The notes: generated by a model from the sequence alone, not told the origin. A stretch of 30,729 bases of DNA from Pseudazoarcus pumilus_A (GCA_033837965.1 JAJLLM010000109.1:1-30729); one strand, 5' to 3'. Shown: positions 15,570-23,326, numbered from the stretch's first letter. Program-made: numbers and translations.

Positions 15570-16529
15570 TCACTTCCGGTCCACGCGGCTCTCGCCGATC
15601 ATGCGGCGCAGGGTGGCGGCAAGCCGCTGCGGCTCGAACTTGGAGACGTATTCATCCACGCCCACCGATTTTCCCAGCGTCTGGTTGGACATGCCCGACA
15701 GCGATGAATGCATGACGATCGGAATACCGGCAAAACGCGAATCAGACTTGACGGTTTTGGTCAGGATGTAGCCGTCCATCTCGGGCATCTCGACGTCGGT
15801 GAGGATGACGCTGACCATCTCCCGCACGCTGCGGCCGGTGGCCTGGGCATGCGCGGCAATCTTCTGAAGCTCTTCCACGGCTCGTCTCCCGTTGATGGCA
15901 CTGACGAAATCGATGCCCAGCACGTTCAGCGTCTTCTCGATCTGACCTCGTGCCACCGCAGAGTCATCTGCGAACACCACGATGCGATCATCATCAAGCG
16001 GTTCGATGCCGCTGAAGATCATGGTCTCGTCGTAGTTGGCGGTCTCCGCCAGCACCTTCTCGACGTCGAGCATCATCACCAGACGGTTGTCGGCGAGTTC
16101 GGTGATGGCGGTCACCAGACCGCCCATCTTGGCAGTGAGCATTTCCGGCGGCACCCGCATCTGCGACCAGTCGAGGCGCAGGATGGTATCCACCGCCTCG
16201 ACCAGGAAGCCCTGGGTGTGGCCGTTGTATTCGGTGACGATCATGATGCCGCGCGGGGTATCGGACTGGATTCCGACGTACTTGGCCAGGTCGACCACCG
16301 GCACCAGCGTGCCGCGCAGGCTCACCATGCCCTCGACACAGTCGGGCATCTCGGGGGCGGAGGTGATCTCGGGCGTACGCATCACCTCGCGCACCTTGAA
16401 GACGTTGATGCCGAAGGTCTCCTTGCGCCCCGTGCGGGCGTCAAAACCCAGCGTGAACAACAGGATTTCCAGTTTGTTCGTGCCGGCCAGACGCGTACGC
16501 GCCTCGATATTGCTGAACAGGTTTGACAT
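15570..16529 (-). CDS. cheV: CheV coupling protein (CheW domain plus receiver), upstream copy
   Basis: A 319-residue CheV paralogue, starting MSNLFSNIEARTRLAGTNKL. The CheW-like domain (about 20-165) has GINVFKVREVMRTPEI and GMVSLRGTLVPVVDLAKYVG. Relative to its neighbour it carries a short insertion (FDARTGRK, residues 29-36). The receiver (about 183-310) has Asp188/Asp189, phosphoacceptor Asp245 in LTDVEMPEMDGYI, Ser275/276 in VMHSSLSGM and Lys297, so it should be phosphorylatable. It lies 89 bases downstream of cheB, the largest gap in the operon. That gap begins with a candidate sigma-28 promoter. Confidence 0.95.
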   Translation of the reverse strand: MSNLFSNIEARTRLAGTNKLEILLFTLGFDARTGRKETFGINVFKVREVMRTPEITSAPEMPDCVEGMVSLRGTLVPVVDLAKYVGIQSDTPRGIMIVTEYNGHTQGFLVEAVDTILRLDWSQMRVPPEMLTAKMGGLVTAITELADNRLVMMLDVEKVLAETANYDETMIFSGIEPLDDDRIVVFADDSAVARGQIEKTLNVLGIDFVSAINGRRAVEELQKIAAHAQATGRSVREMVSVILTDVEMPEMDGYILTKTVKSDSRFAGIPIVMHSSLSGMSNQTLGKSVGVDEYVSKFEPQRLAATLRRMIGESRVDRK

Positions 16530-16618
16530 TTCGCTCTCCGCGCTGCGCGGTGTGATTCAACGGGTCGTTCGCCTCGCAAGCCGCACCGCGACGTGCTTCG
16601 ACCACCGTGTCTGACTAC

Positions 16619-16646
16619 TTATCGGTCGGGCAATCCGATTTCTTTA
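16619..16646 (-). promoter_or_regulatory. candidate internal sigma-28 promoter before the cheV pair
   Basis: On the minus strand there is TAAAGAAA (16639-16646), a 12-base spacer and ACCGATAA (16619-16626), against the FliA consensus TAAAGTTT-N11-GCCGATAA. The -10 matches 7 of 8; the -35 matches the TAAAG core only, and the spacer is one base long. The -10 contains the cheB stop codon TAA. It could give extra transcription of cheV-cheV-cheY-cheZ-cheA. Confidence 0.4.
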
Positions 16647-17254
16647 GGAGATTGTGCTCCCCACATCAAACCCGTGTGCCGCATGACATGCGACGCGATC
16701 TCGCCGAGTGGCAGCACCTCGTTCGCGGCGCCCAGCGCCACCGCTTCGCGCGGCATGCCGTACACCACGCTGGAGCCCTCGTCCTGCGCGATTGTCCAGG
16801 CGCCGGCGCGGTGCATCTGCAGCAGGCCGTCGGCACCATCCTTGCCCATGCCGGTGAGCAGCACGCCCACCGCCGCATCGCCCAATTCACGTGCGGCGGA
16901 GCGGAACAGCACGTCCACCGAAGGACGATGCCGGTTCACCGGATCGCTGCGCTCGAGCACGCACACCAGCTGCCCGGCCGACTTGCGCACCGACAGATGG
17001 GAATGCCCGGGCGCGATGTAGGCCGTTCCCCGCTGCACGCGCTCGCCATCGACGGCTTCCTTGACGTGGATCGCGCACACGCTGTCGAGCCGCTTGGCGA
17101 AGGTGCCGGTGAACATCTCCGGCATGTGCTGCACGATGAGCACCGGCGGCATGTCGGCCGGAAAGCCCTGCAACACGACCTTGACGGCTTCCGTACCGCC
17201 CGTCGAGGCGCCGATGCAGACATGCGTGCGGGACTTCAGACGCGAGGAACTCAT
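16619..17254 (-). CDS. cheB: CheB-type methylesterase/deamidase without receiver domain
   Basis: A 211-residue protein that is only the catalytic domain of CheB, which removes methyl groups from chemoreceptor glutamates. The triad is complete: Ser17 in CIGASTGGTEAV, His43 in VQHMPEMFTGTF and Asp139 in LLTGMGKDGADG. The N-terminal receiver found in classical CheB (about 140 residues) is absent. The reading frame before the ATG at 17254 is the antiparallel shadow of cheR, whose stop is one base upstream (TGA-C-ATG). The domain is therefore truly missing in this gene, not mis-started. Activity cannot be controlled by CheA phosphorylation in the usual way. Family and catalytic competence are confident. 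Confidence 0.95.
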   Translation of the reverse strand: MSSSRLKSRTHVCIGASTGGTEAVKVVLQGFPADMPPVLIVQHMPEMFTGTFAKRLDSVCAIHVKEAVDGERVQRGTAYIAPGHSHLSVRKSAGQLVCVLERSDPVNRHRPSVDVLFRSAARELGDAAVGVLLTGMGKDGADGLLQMHRAGAWTIAQDEGSSVVYGMPREAVALGAANEVLPLGEIASHVMRHTGLMWGAQSPKEIGLPDR

Positions 17255-17255
17255 G

Positions 17256-18143
17256 TCATACCACCGGTTTGTACACGGTACGCCCGACCAGCCGGAAGAG
17301 GTCGGCGGCGTGCTGGAAGCTTTCCGAATGCCCCGCATACAGGGAGCCCTCGCGCCCCAGCAGCGGCGCAAAGCGCTTGAGGATGGCGTACTGCGTGGGC
17401 TTGTCGAAATAGATCATGACGTTGCGACAGAAGATCGCGTCCAGCGGGCCACGCACGCCCCAGTTGGGTTCCAGCAGGTTGACCGGCCGGAAGGTGATGA
17501 GGCGTTGCAGCTCTGGCTTGACCTTGACATTGCCGTCCGCCTCGCGCGTGAAGAACTGCTGCAGGCGGGCCGGTGACATGCGCACCACGCGTTCCTGCTC
17601 GTACACGCCGCGGCGGGCCGTCATCAGCACTTCGGTATTGACGTCGGTGGCGAGGATGGTCACCGGCGGATTGAGCGTCTTGAAGGCCTCGCACGCGGCA
17701 ATCGCCAGCGAATACGGCTCTTCGCCGGTGGACGCCGCACAGCACCAGATGTTGCTGCGACGTGCGGAGCCGATGGCACGCAACTGCTCGATCAGGATGT
17801 CGAAGTGATGCGACTCGCGGAAGAACGAGGTGAGGTTGGTGGTGAGCGAATTGACGAAGGCCTCCCACTCTGCGCGGTCACGCTCGAGCCGCGCCAGATA
17901 GCCGGCGAAGGTCGTCTCCCCGCACACCCGCAGACGGCGCGTGAGGCGGCTGTACACCATGTCCTGCTTGGCCGGGGAGAGCGCAATGCCGACATGGTCG
18001 TGGATCAGCTTGCGGATACGCTCGAAATCGTCCGACGAGAACGCGAACTCGCGTCCGGACGACGTGGAGACCCCGCCCGCCGTCGGCAACGGGGAACGCC
18101 CTCCGATCGGGATGGTGCCGGTCCTGCGGTCGTGGATGCTCAT
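17256..18143 (-). CDS. cheR: chemotaxis protein methyltransferase CheR
   Basis: CheR methylates chemoreceptor glutamates using S-adenosylmethionine. The 295-residue product has an N-terminal all-helical domain (about 33-105, FSSDDFERIRKLIHDHVGIA, then TTNLTSFFRESHHF). The methyltransferase domain has the SAM-binding motif CAASTGEEPYSLAIAA (135-150), ILATDVNTEVL and DAIFCRNVMIYFD. The first 30 residues are Gly/Ser-rich and probably disordered. The ATG at 18143 has AAAGGA about 9 bases upstream. Its stop is one base before the cheB ATG, so methylation and demethylation enzymes are translationally coupled. It follows motB after 29 bases. Confidence 0.96.
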   Translation of the reverse strand: MSIHDRRTGTIPIGGRSPLPTAGGVSTSSGREFAFSSDDFERIRKLIHDHVGIALSPAKQDMVYSRLTRRLRVCGETTFAGYLARLERDRAEWEAFVNSLTTNLTSFFRESHHFDILIEQLRAIGSARRSNIWCCAASTGEEPYSLAIAACEAFKTLNPPVTILATDVNTEVLMTARRGVYEQERVVRMSPARLQQFFTREADGNVKVKPELQRLITFRPVNLLEPNWGVRGPLDAIFCRNVMIYFDKPTQYAILKRFAPLLGREGSLYAGHSESFQHAADLFRLVGRTVYKPVV

Positions 18144-18172
18144 GCGCCTGTGTCCTTTCGGCTGGGGCGGGC

Positions 18173-19141
18173 TTAGCCAGGCTGCTCGATGCGGTCGAGC
18201 AGATCTTGCGGATCGGGCTCGGGAACCACCTCATCCGTAGCTTCCGGCGTCACGCCCAGCACCGCATCCTCGGTGCGCTTGTTCATGACGATGATGGTGA
18301 TGCGGCGATTCGATGGGTCGAAGGGGTCTTCGGTGTTGAACGGAATGGTTTCTGCCAGCCCGACCACGCGCAGCACCTTGGCCGGATCCAGCCCCCCGGC
18401 AATCAACTCGCGGCGCGAGGCGTTGGCACGGTTGGCCGACAGTTCCCAGTTCGAGAAGCCGCGGTCACCGCCCGGGAACGGCTTGGCATCCGTGTGCCCG
18501 GACAGGCTCAAGCGGTTGGGCAGGTCATTCAGGGCGCGGCCGATGGCGCGCAGCAACTCGCGCGTGTGCGGCCGCAGCTCTGCGCTGGAAAGATCAAACA
18601 TGGGGCGGTTCTGCTCGTCGACGATCTGCACGCGCAGCCCTTCCGGCGTGATGTCGATGAGGATCTGGTCGCGGAAGGCGCGCAGGTTCGGGTTGGCCTC
18701 GATCAGTGCCTCGATGCGCCCCTTCATGCTCACCAGCCGGGCGCGCTCACGCGTATCCTGGCCCTCGATGTCGACCGGCACGGCTTCACGCGCGCGGGCA
18801 GCCTCGAGATTGATCATGCGCCGTTGCGGCTCGACGTCACCGCGCTTGACCTGACCGACCGAGCGCGAGAGGTCCTCGCCGCCGCCCGGAATGATGCTGG
18901 AACTGTCACCCGACCCACGCCCGCCCTGCTGGGCGACCTTGAGCGGGCTCTGGAAGAAGTCGGCGATGCCCTTCAGATCGCCCTCGGAGGTCGAGCCGAG
19001 CAGCCACAGCAGCAGGAAGAAGGCCATCATCGCGGTGACGAAGTCCGCGTACGCGATCTTCCACGCCCCGCCGTGGTGACCTCCATGCCCGCCCTTGATG
19101 ACGCGGCGGACAACGATTGGCTGCTGGGTATCGTCGCTCAT
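18173..19141 (-). CDS. motB: flagellar motor stator protein MotB
   Basis: MotB is the cell-wall-anchored half of the proton-driven stator. The 322-residue protein has a basic, His/Gly-rich cytoplasmic N-terminus and one transmembrane helix with the essential proton-binding aspartate Asp33 in AYADFVTAMMAFFLLLWLLG. A plug and linker region follows. The C-terminal OmpA-like peptidoglycan-binding domain (about 165-290) has LSLSGHTDAKPFPGGDRG and WELSANRANASRRELI. The extreme C-terminus is acidic. It lies 47 bases downstream of motA. The Tyr at the position next to Asp33 (YAD) is typical of proton-type MotB. Confidence 0.97.
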   Translation of the reverse strand: MSDDTQQPIVVRRVIKGGHGGHHGGAWKIAYADFVTAMMAFFLLLWLLGSTSEGDLKGIADFFQSPLKVAQQGGRGSGDSSSIIPGGGEDLSRSVGQVKRGDVEPQRRMINLEAARAREAVPVDIEGQDTRERARLVSMKGRIEALIEANPNLRAFRDQILIDITPEGLRVQIVDEQNRPMFDLSSAELRPHTRELLRAIGRALNDLPNRLSLSGHTDAKPFPGGDRGFSNWELSANRANASRRELIAGGLDPAKVLRVVGLAETIPFNTEDPFDPSNRRITIIVMNKRTEDAVLGVTPEATDEVVPEPDPQDLLDRIEQPG

Positions 19142-19188
19142 CGCTCAGGTCGACGTAGCACAGGCATTCCGGCGTACGTCGCTCATGC

Positions 19189-20043
19189 TCACTTCTTGCG
19201 GCTCTTGATGTCTTCCTCGAGTTCGAGGAAGGTCGGGCGGTCTGCCGCGTACAGCACCTTGCGGCCGAATTCCACGGCCACCTGCGGCGCATAGCCATTC
19301 ATGCTGGCCAGCAGCACGACCTTGATGCACTGGTAGATCTTGCCCTCGGCCTCCACGCGCTGCGCAAGCTGGCTCGAGATGGGCTGCACGAAACCGTACG
19401 ACAGCAGGATGCCGAGGAAGGTACCGACCAGGGCGCCGCCGAGCATCTTGCCCAGCACTGCCGGCGGCTCACCGACCGAACCCATGACGTTCACCACACC
19501 CATCACCGCCACGACGATACCGAAAGCCGGCAGGGCATCGCCGACCTTGGCCATCACGTCGGCCGGCGCCTGCGCCTCATGGTGGTGGGTGTCGATCTCT
19601 GCATCCATCAGCGCCTCGATCTCGAAGGCGTTGAGGTTTCCGCCCACCATCATCCGCAGGTAATCGGTGAGGAACTCGACCGAGTGATGGTCCGCCATCA
19701 CGTCGGGGTACTTGGAGAACAGCGTGCTGGCCTCGGGGTTCTCGATATCGGCTTCGATCGCCATCAGGCCTTCCTTGCGCACCTTGGCCAGCACCTCGTA
19801 CATCAGCGCCAGCAGGTTCATGTACAGAGCCTTGTTCTGACGCTGCCCCTTGAGCACGCTCGGCAAAGCGCCCAACGTGGCCTTCATGACCCGCGGCGAG
19901 TTACCGGCGACGAAACCGCCGACCATCAGGCCGAAGATGGCGATGTATTCCAGCGGCACCCACAAGGCCATGAGGCTGCCATGCACCGCGTAGGTGCCGA
20001 TCGAGGCCAGCAGAACAATCAAATATCCGACGAGTAGAAGCAC
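19189..20043 (-). CDS. motA: flagellar motor stator protein MotA
   Basis: MotA is the four-helix stator subunit that couples proton flow to rotation. The 284-residue protein begins with helix 1 (LLLVGYLIVLLASIGTYAVH). The charged cytoplasmic residues that touch the rotor are present at Arg89 and Glu97 (in KVRKEGLMAIE). The two conserved prolines, Pro172 and Pro221, sit in ALPAFGIVVAVMGVV and GFVQPISSQ. These positions are one less than in the Escherichia coli protein. The start is GTG at 20043, matching the MotA N-terminus (MLILLGYL in E. coli). It is the first gene of the long motility operon, preceded by a sigma-28-like promoter. Confidence 0.97.
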   Translation of the reverse strand: MLLLVGYLIVLLASIGTYAVHGSLMALWVPLEYIAIFGLMVGGFVAGNSPRVMKATLGALPSVLKGQRQNKALYMNLLALMYEVLAKVRKEGLMAIEADIENPEASTLFSKYPDVMADHHSVEFLTDYLRMMVGGNLNAFEIEALMDAEIDTHHHEAQAPADVMAKVGDALPAFGIVVAVMGVVNVMGSVGEPPAVLGKMLGGALVGTFLGILLSYGFVQPISSQLAQRVEAEGKIYQCIKVVLLASMNGYAPQVAVEFGRKVLYAADRPTFLELEEDIKSRKK

Positions 20044-20112
20044 CCAGACACCTCAAGCGCATGCACACGCAAACTCCCGACCTGCGCGCCAGGCCGGGAA
20101 CGGTATCTTAAA

Positions 20113-20139
20113 GTAACGGTTGGAGCGGTGGAAACTTGA
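20113..20139 (-). promoter_or_regulatory. sigma-28 (FliA) type promoter of the motA operon
   Basis: On the minus strand there is TCAAGTTT (20132-20139), an 11-base spacer and ACCGTTAC (20113-20120), about 70 bases before the motA GTG. The FliA consensus is TAAAGTTT-N11-GCCGATAA; the match is 7 of 8 in the -35, 5 of 8 in the -10, with exact spacing. Its position just after the flhC terminator and before motA fits a class III flagellar promoter. Confidence 0.65.
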
Positions 20140-20143
20140 CCAG

Positions 20144-20165
20144 AAAAAAGCCGCCCGAAGGCGGC
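20144..20165 (-). terminator. intrinsic terminator after flhC with UUCG tetraloop
   Basis: On the minus strand: GCCGCC, loop TTCG, GGCGGC, then TTTTTT (T-tract at 20144-20149). C(UUCG)G is an exceptionally stable tetraloop. It lies 26 bases after the flhC stop and separates flhDC from the motA operon. The opposite strand also has a T-run after the stem, but no gene uses it. Confidence 0.9.
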
Positions 20166-20191
20166 CCTTTTTAACGCAGCCCGACAAGCGC

Positions 20192-20764
20192 TCAGTCAAC
20201 CAGCGCCGTCCGTCCGCGCACGGCCCGCGCGTTCACGCTGACCTTGCCCTGCTTCTTGCCCTTGCCAGCGCGGGAAGGCATGTTGCAAAGACCGCAGATG
20301 TAGTCGTGCACCGGGTCGTAGGCATGCGCCACATAACGGCCGCCGCAACTGCTGCACGGCGCCATCTGCATCATGTCGGCGTCGAAGAAGCGCACCAGGG
20401 TCCACGCCCGCGTGATGCTCAGCACCGGTTCCAGCGAGGCCGCGTCGATGTGATCGAGATACAGGTGATACGCCTTGATCACGGCATCGAGCGCGCTCAG
20501 GCCAGGACGCTGGCGGAAATACGCATGGAAGGCCATGAACAGGGAGCCATGCACGTTCGGCTGCCAGGCCATGAACCAGTCCGTGGAGAAGGGCAGCATG
20601 CCCTTGGGCGGCGACATGCCGCGCACTTCCTTGTAGATCTTGAGCAGACGCTCGCGGCTGAGGCTGGTTTCGGCTTCCAGCATCTGCATGCGCGCCCCCA
20701 GGCTCACCATCTCGACCGCCCGACGAACGTCCTCGGCTTCGGCAATCACGCTCTTGTTCTTCAT
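20192..20764 (-). CDS. flhC: flagellar transcriptional activator FlhC
   Basis: FlhC forms the FlhD4C2 complex that activates class II flagellar operons with sigma-70. The 190-residue product has the family length. The four zinc-binding cysteines are Cys137, Cys140, Cys157 and Cys160 (APCSSCGG and YICGLCNM), the same numbers as in Escherichia coli. A basic C-terminal tail (KGKKQGKVSVNARAVRGR) follows. The start at 20764 (MKNKSVIAEAEDVRRA) has AAGGAA about 7 bases upstream; residues further upstream in the frame are a shadow of flhD. It follows flhD after 10 bases and ends at a UUCG terminator. Confidence 0.97.
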   Translation of the reverse strand: MKNKSVIAEAEDVRRAVEMVSLGARMQMLEAETSLSRERLLKIYKEVRGMSPPKGMLPFSTDWFMAWQPNVHGSLFMAFHAYFRQRPGLSALDAVIKAYHLYLDHIDAASLEPVLSITRAWTLVRFFDADMMQMAPCSSCGGRYVAHAYDPVHDYICGLCNMPSRAGKGKKQGKVSVNARAVRGRTALVD

Positions 20765-20774
20765 GTGCTGTTCC

Positions 20775-21104
20775 TTACGACGATTCGTCCGTCGACTTGC
20801 TGGCCGCCACGATGGCAGCATGGATGCTCGAACTGGCGGCGTCCCTTCCCTCCCCGGCGAGGAGACTTGCGAGCAGCGCATCATCAAAGCGGAAGGCCGG
20901 CAGGAACATCTGACTGCTGGCCATGCGTACCAGGCGCGCGGCCGACATGCCGATCAGCAGATCGGCCACGGCATCGCCGATACCGAGCCGGAACATGGCC
21001 GTCTCGCGATCCTCACGCAACATCTTCTGCGCAAGCATCAGATACGCAAGATTGAGTTCGCGTATCTCGTCCTGGTAGTCGCTTCGCTTCAAGTATGTCG
21101 GCAC
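20775..21104 (-). CDS. flhD: flagellar transcriptional activator FlhD
   Basis: FlhD is the partner of FlhC in the flagellar master regulator. The 109-residue product aligns by eye to the family: ELNLAYLMLAQKMLREDRET, AMFRLGIGDAVADLLIGMS and LPAFRFDDALLASLL. The called start is GTG at 21104 (VPTYLKRSDYQDEI). There is no ATG in frame before the conserved region and no clear Shine-Dalgarno sequence. A TTG at the fifth codon is an alternative, so the exact N-terminus is uncertain. flhC follows in the same transcript. The Cys found at position 65 of the E. coli protein is not present here. Confidence 0.94.
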   Translation of the reverse strand: MPTYLKRSDYQDEIRELNLAYLMLAQKMLREDRETAMFRLGIGDAVADLLIGMSAARLVRMASSQMFLPAFRFDDALLASLLAGEGRDAASSSIHAAIVAASKSTDESS

Positions 21105-21124
21105 TTTGAAATGCGTACGGGCCG

Positions 21125-21153
21125 AACTTAAAGTGATTTCTCACGAAACACAA
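21125..21153 (-). promoter_or_regulatory. possible sigma-70 promoter of flhDC
   Basis: TTGTGT (21148-21153), a 17-base spacer and TAAGTT (21125-21130) on the minus strand, about 20 bases before the flhD GTG. The -10 matches only 3 of 6. A short inverted repeat GTGA-N4-TCAC (21133-21144) lies in the spacer. Weak evidence. Confidence 0.25.
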
Positions 21154-21212
21154 CCGGACACATCCCGGCATGGCAAAAAAGCCACAGACCGAACAGGGTT
21201 GAAAGCGCGTCC

Positions 21213-23216
21213 TCAGGCCCGCTGCACTGCGTGAATGGCGTTACGACCGGACTGCTTGGAGACATAGGCGCCCTGGTCGGCCAGCTTGATCAGGGCGGCC
21301 GAATCGGGCACGTCCGGACGCATCTCCGCGGCGCCGATGCTGACGCTCAGCGGTGTGATCACCCCGGCAAAATCGAGCGGCGCCTCGCGCACACCCCTGC
21401 GCGCACGCTCTGCGCCGGCCAGCACCGCATCCAAATCAGCACCGGGACAGATCACCAGGAATTCGTCTCCACCGATTCGGCAGATCACGTCGTGCACCCG
21501 CAAGGCCTTGCGCAGGGTATGGGCCACATGCGTCAGCGCGGCATCCCCGGCATCGTGACCGAAACGGTCATTGATTTCCTTGAGGTAATCCACGTCGACC
21601 GCCAGACAGGACAGCGGCCGCCCACTGCGGTCGGCCACCGCGCGCTCCTGCTCCAGACGGTCCATGGCGTAGCGGCGATTGCGGAAACCGGTCAGCGGAT
21701 CGGTCAGCGCCATGTCCTGCAGACGCCGGTTGGTGATCGCCAGTTGCGCCGCAAAACCATGCAGTTCCTGCCGGTCGTGCTCCAGTTCACGCTGCAGGCG
21801 CACCTCACGCAGCCCGGCGCGCAAGCGGGCCTGCAGCAGGCGGGAGGCGGCATCCATGGGCACGGCATCATCCCCACCCGCTTCCAGCAGGCTCACCAGC
21901 GCCTCGTCACCGCGCTCCACGACCCGCAACAGCAGGTGCATCACCCGCCCTGCACTGGTACGACGCAGTGAGGCGACCAGATCCAGCACCTCGCTGCCGG
22001 CATCCGCGCAGCCCAGCACCATCATGTGCGGCTGCAGTTCGAGGGCGAAGGCCAGCGCATCACCGACGTCTCCGCTCTCGACCACCGAACAGTCCTCGGC
22101 CTGCAGCAGTTCGACCACCTGACGGCGACGCCGGCTCTCGCGATCAACCACCAGCACCAGCGGCTTGTCGGGCGCGACCGCCCGCGCCAGGCGCTCGCGA
22201 CCACGGTCGGACTGCGACAGCGGATGCACGGAGGCAGCGGCAACGGCCGTCGGCTCGGGCAGTGATACGTCCGGAAAGCTGCGCGACACGCGCGGTTCAA
22301 GCTCCAGCAGCTCCATCCATTCGACCCACAGGCCGAACATGCGCGAGGCGTCTGCAAGCATCTCCTCGCGCAGGATTCCGAGTGCCTCGCCGCGGCGCTG
22401 CATGAGCTCCAGCAGTTCGATGCGCCGCGTGTCATCGGCCAGACAGAAATCCGCGAAGAGTCGTGCAAGGGTCACGGACTCCAGCAGACGCCCGCGCCGG
22501 CTGCCATGTTCGAAGCCCGCCAGGCTGGGGCAATCGGCGTGGCGCACGACCTGACTGAAGATAGGCGGGACGCCCCAGTGCTCCAGCATTTCAGCGCCCA
22601 GTTCGCCGTGATGGATGGCAAAGGCATCCTTCTCGGCGGCCAAGAGCACGGCACTGTCGGTGGGATGCTGCTCCAGCAGTCCGGCGTACTGGTCGGGATA
22701 CACGGTGGCCAGCGCCAGTTCGCCCACGCGTATCAGCAGGCCGAGGCTGAAGGCCTCGTCACTGGCTGCAGCGCGGGTATGCGCAACGACGGCCTGCATG
22801 CCCAGCGCGAGCGCCACCGAGGAGCCCCAGTACTGTTCGTAGTCGAAGGCCTGACAGCGCCCCTTGCGATGATCGGACAACAGGGCGAAGCCAGTGGCCA
22901 GGGCCCGCACGGCGGGTACGCCGAGCACCATCAGGGCCTCGGCGACCGACAGCACCGGCCTGCGAACGCCGTTGAGCAGGCCGTTTGCAGCCTTGAGCAC
23001 GCGCCCCACGAAAGCGGGATCACCGCTGATGGCGCGCGCCAGCTCCGGAATGGATACTTCGTCCTGGCGCGTAAGCTGGATCACCCGTGTGGCAGCACCA
23101 CGCGGCGAAGGCAGGCGCCCGGAGGCATGCAGCAACTCGAAGGCTGACTTGCCTCGCCCGGTTTCGATGAGTTTGTCTACAGGCTCCATGGCTTCCATGT
23201 CCGGGCGATTGCGCAT
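21213..23216 (-). CDS. HDOD - pseudo-receiver - GGDEF diguanylate cyclase
   Basis: A 667-residue cytoplasmic protein. The N-terminal HDOD domain (about 30-250) has LARAISGDPAFVGRVLKAAN and IHHGELGAEMLEHWGVPPIF but lacks the HD metal pair. A receiver-like fold (about 351-470, LVLVVDRESRRRRQVVELLQ) has Gly402 where the phosphorylated Asp should be and no conserved Lys near 454, so it is a pseudo-receiver. A helical linker leads to a GGDEF domain (about 505-660) with DPLTGFRNRR, the intact active site GGDEF at 582-586 and an inhibitory RxxD site (RVHD, 573-576). It should make c-di-GMP under allosteric product control. A weak -10 (GATAAT, plus-strand 23240-23245) lies upstream. It sits just upstream of flhD in the same orientation. 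Confidence 0.9.
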   Translation of the reverse strand: MRNRPDMEAMEPVDKLIETGRGKSAFELLHASGRLPSPRGAATRVIQLTRQDEVSIPELARAISGDPAFVGRVLKAANGLLNGVRRPVLSVAEALMVLGVPAVRALATGFALLSDHRKGRCQAFDYEQYWGSSVALALGMQAVVAHTRAAASDEAFSLGLLIRVGELALATVYPDQYAGLLEQHPTDSAVLLAAEKDAFAIHHGELGAEMLEHWGVPPIFSQVVRHADCPSLAGFEHGSRRGRLLESVTLARLFADFCLADDTRRIELLELMQRRGEALGILREEMLADASRMFGLWVEWMELLELEPRVSRSFPDVSLPEPTAVAAASVHPLSQSDRGRERLARAVAPDKPLVLVVDRESRRRRQVVELLQAEDCSVVESGDVGDALAFALELQPHMMVLGCADAGSEVLDLVASLRRTSAGRVMHLLLRVVERGDEALVSLLEAGGDDAVPMDAASRLLQARLRAGLREVRLQRELEHDRQELHGFAAQLAITNRRLQDMALTDPLTGFRNRRYAMDRLEQERAVADRSGRPLSCLAVDVDYLKEINDRFGHDAGDAALTHVAHTLRKALRVHDVICRIGGDEFLVICPGADLDAVLAGAERARRGVREAPLDFAGVITPLSVSIGAAEMRPDVPDSAALIKLADQGAYVSKQSGRNAIHAVQRA

Positions 23217-23326
23217 GACCCGCGCATCCGTATGGGCGGATTATCCTATGGCGCGCCGGCGATTGCCATGGCAGTTTCCCGCACGGTGAGGAATATCCCT
23301 GCACCCCTCTGCCTGCGCCAGCGGGC

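Noticed and set aside
17254..17371. N-terminal extension of CheB that could have held the missing receiver
   Set aside because: Only 39 codons, overlapping cheR in another frame and unlike a receiver.
21133..21144. CRP-like site GTGA-N4-TCAC upstream of flhD
   Set aside because: The CRP spacing is N6 between TGTGA and TCACA; the spacing and outer bases do not fit.
21145..21212. Terminator between the HDOD-GGDEF gene and flhD (six T's on the minus strand near 21175-21180)
   Set aside because: There is a T-run but I could not draw a stable stem directly before it.
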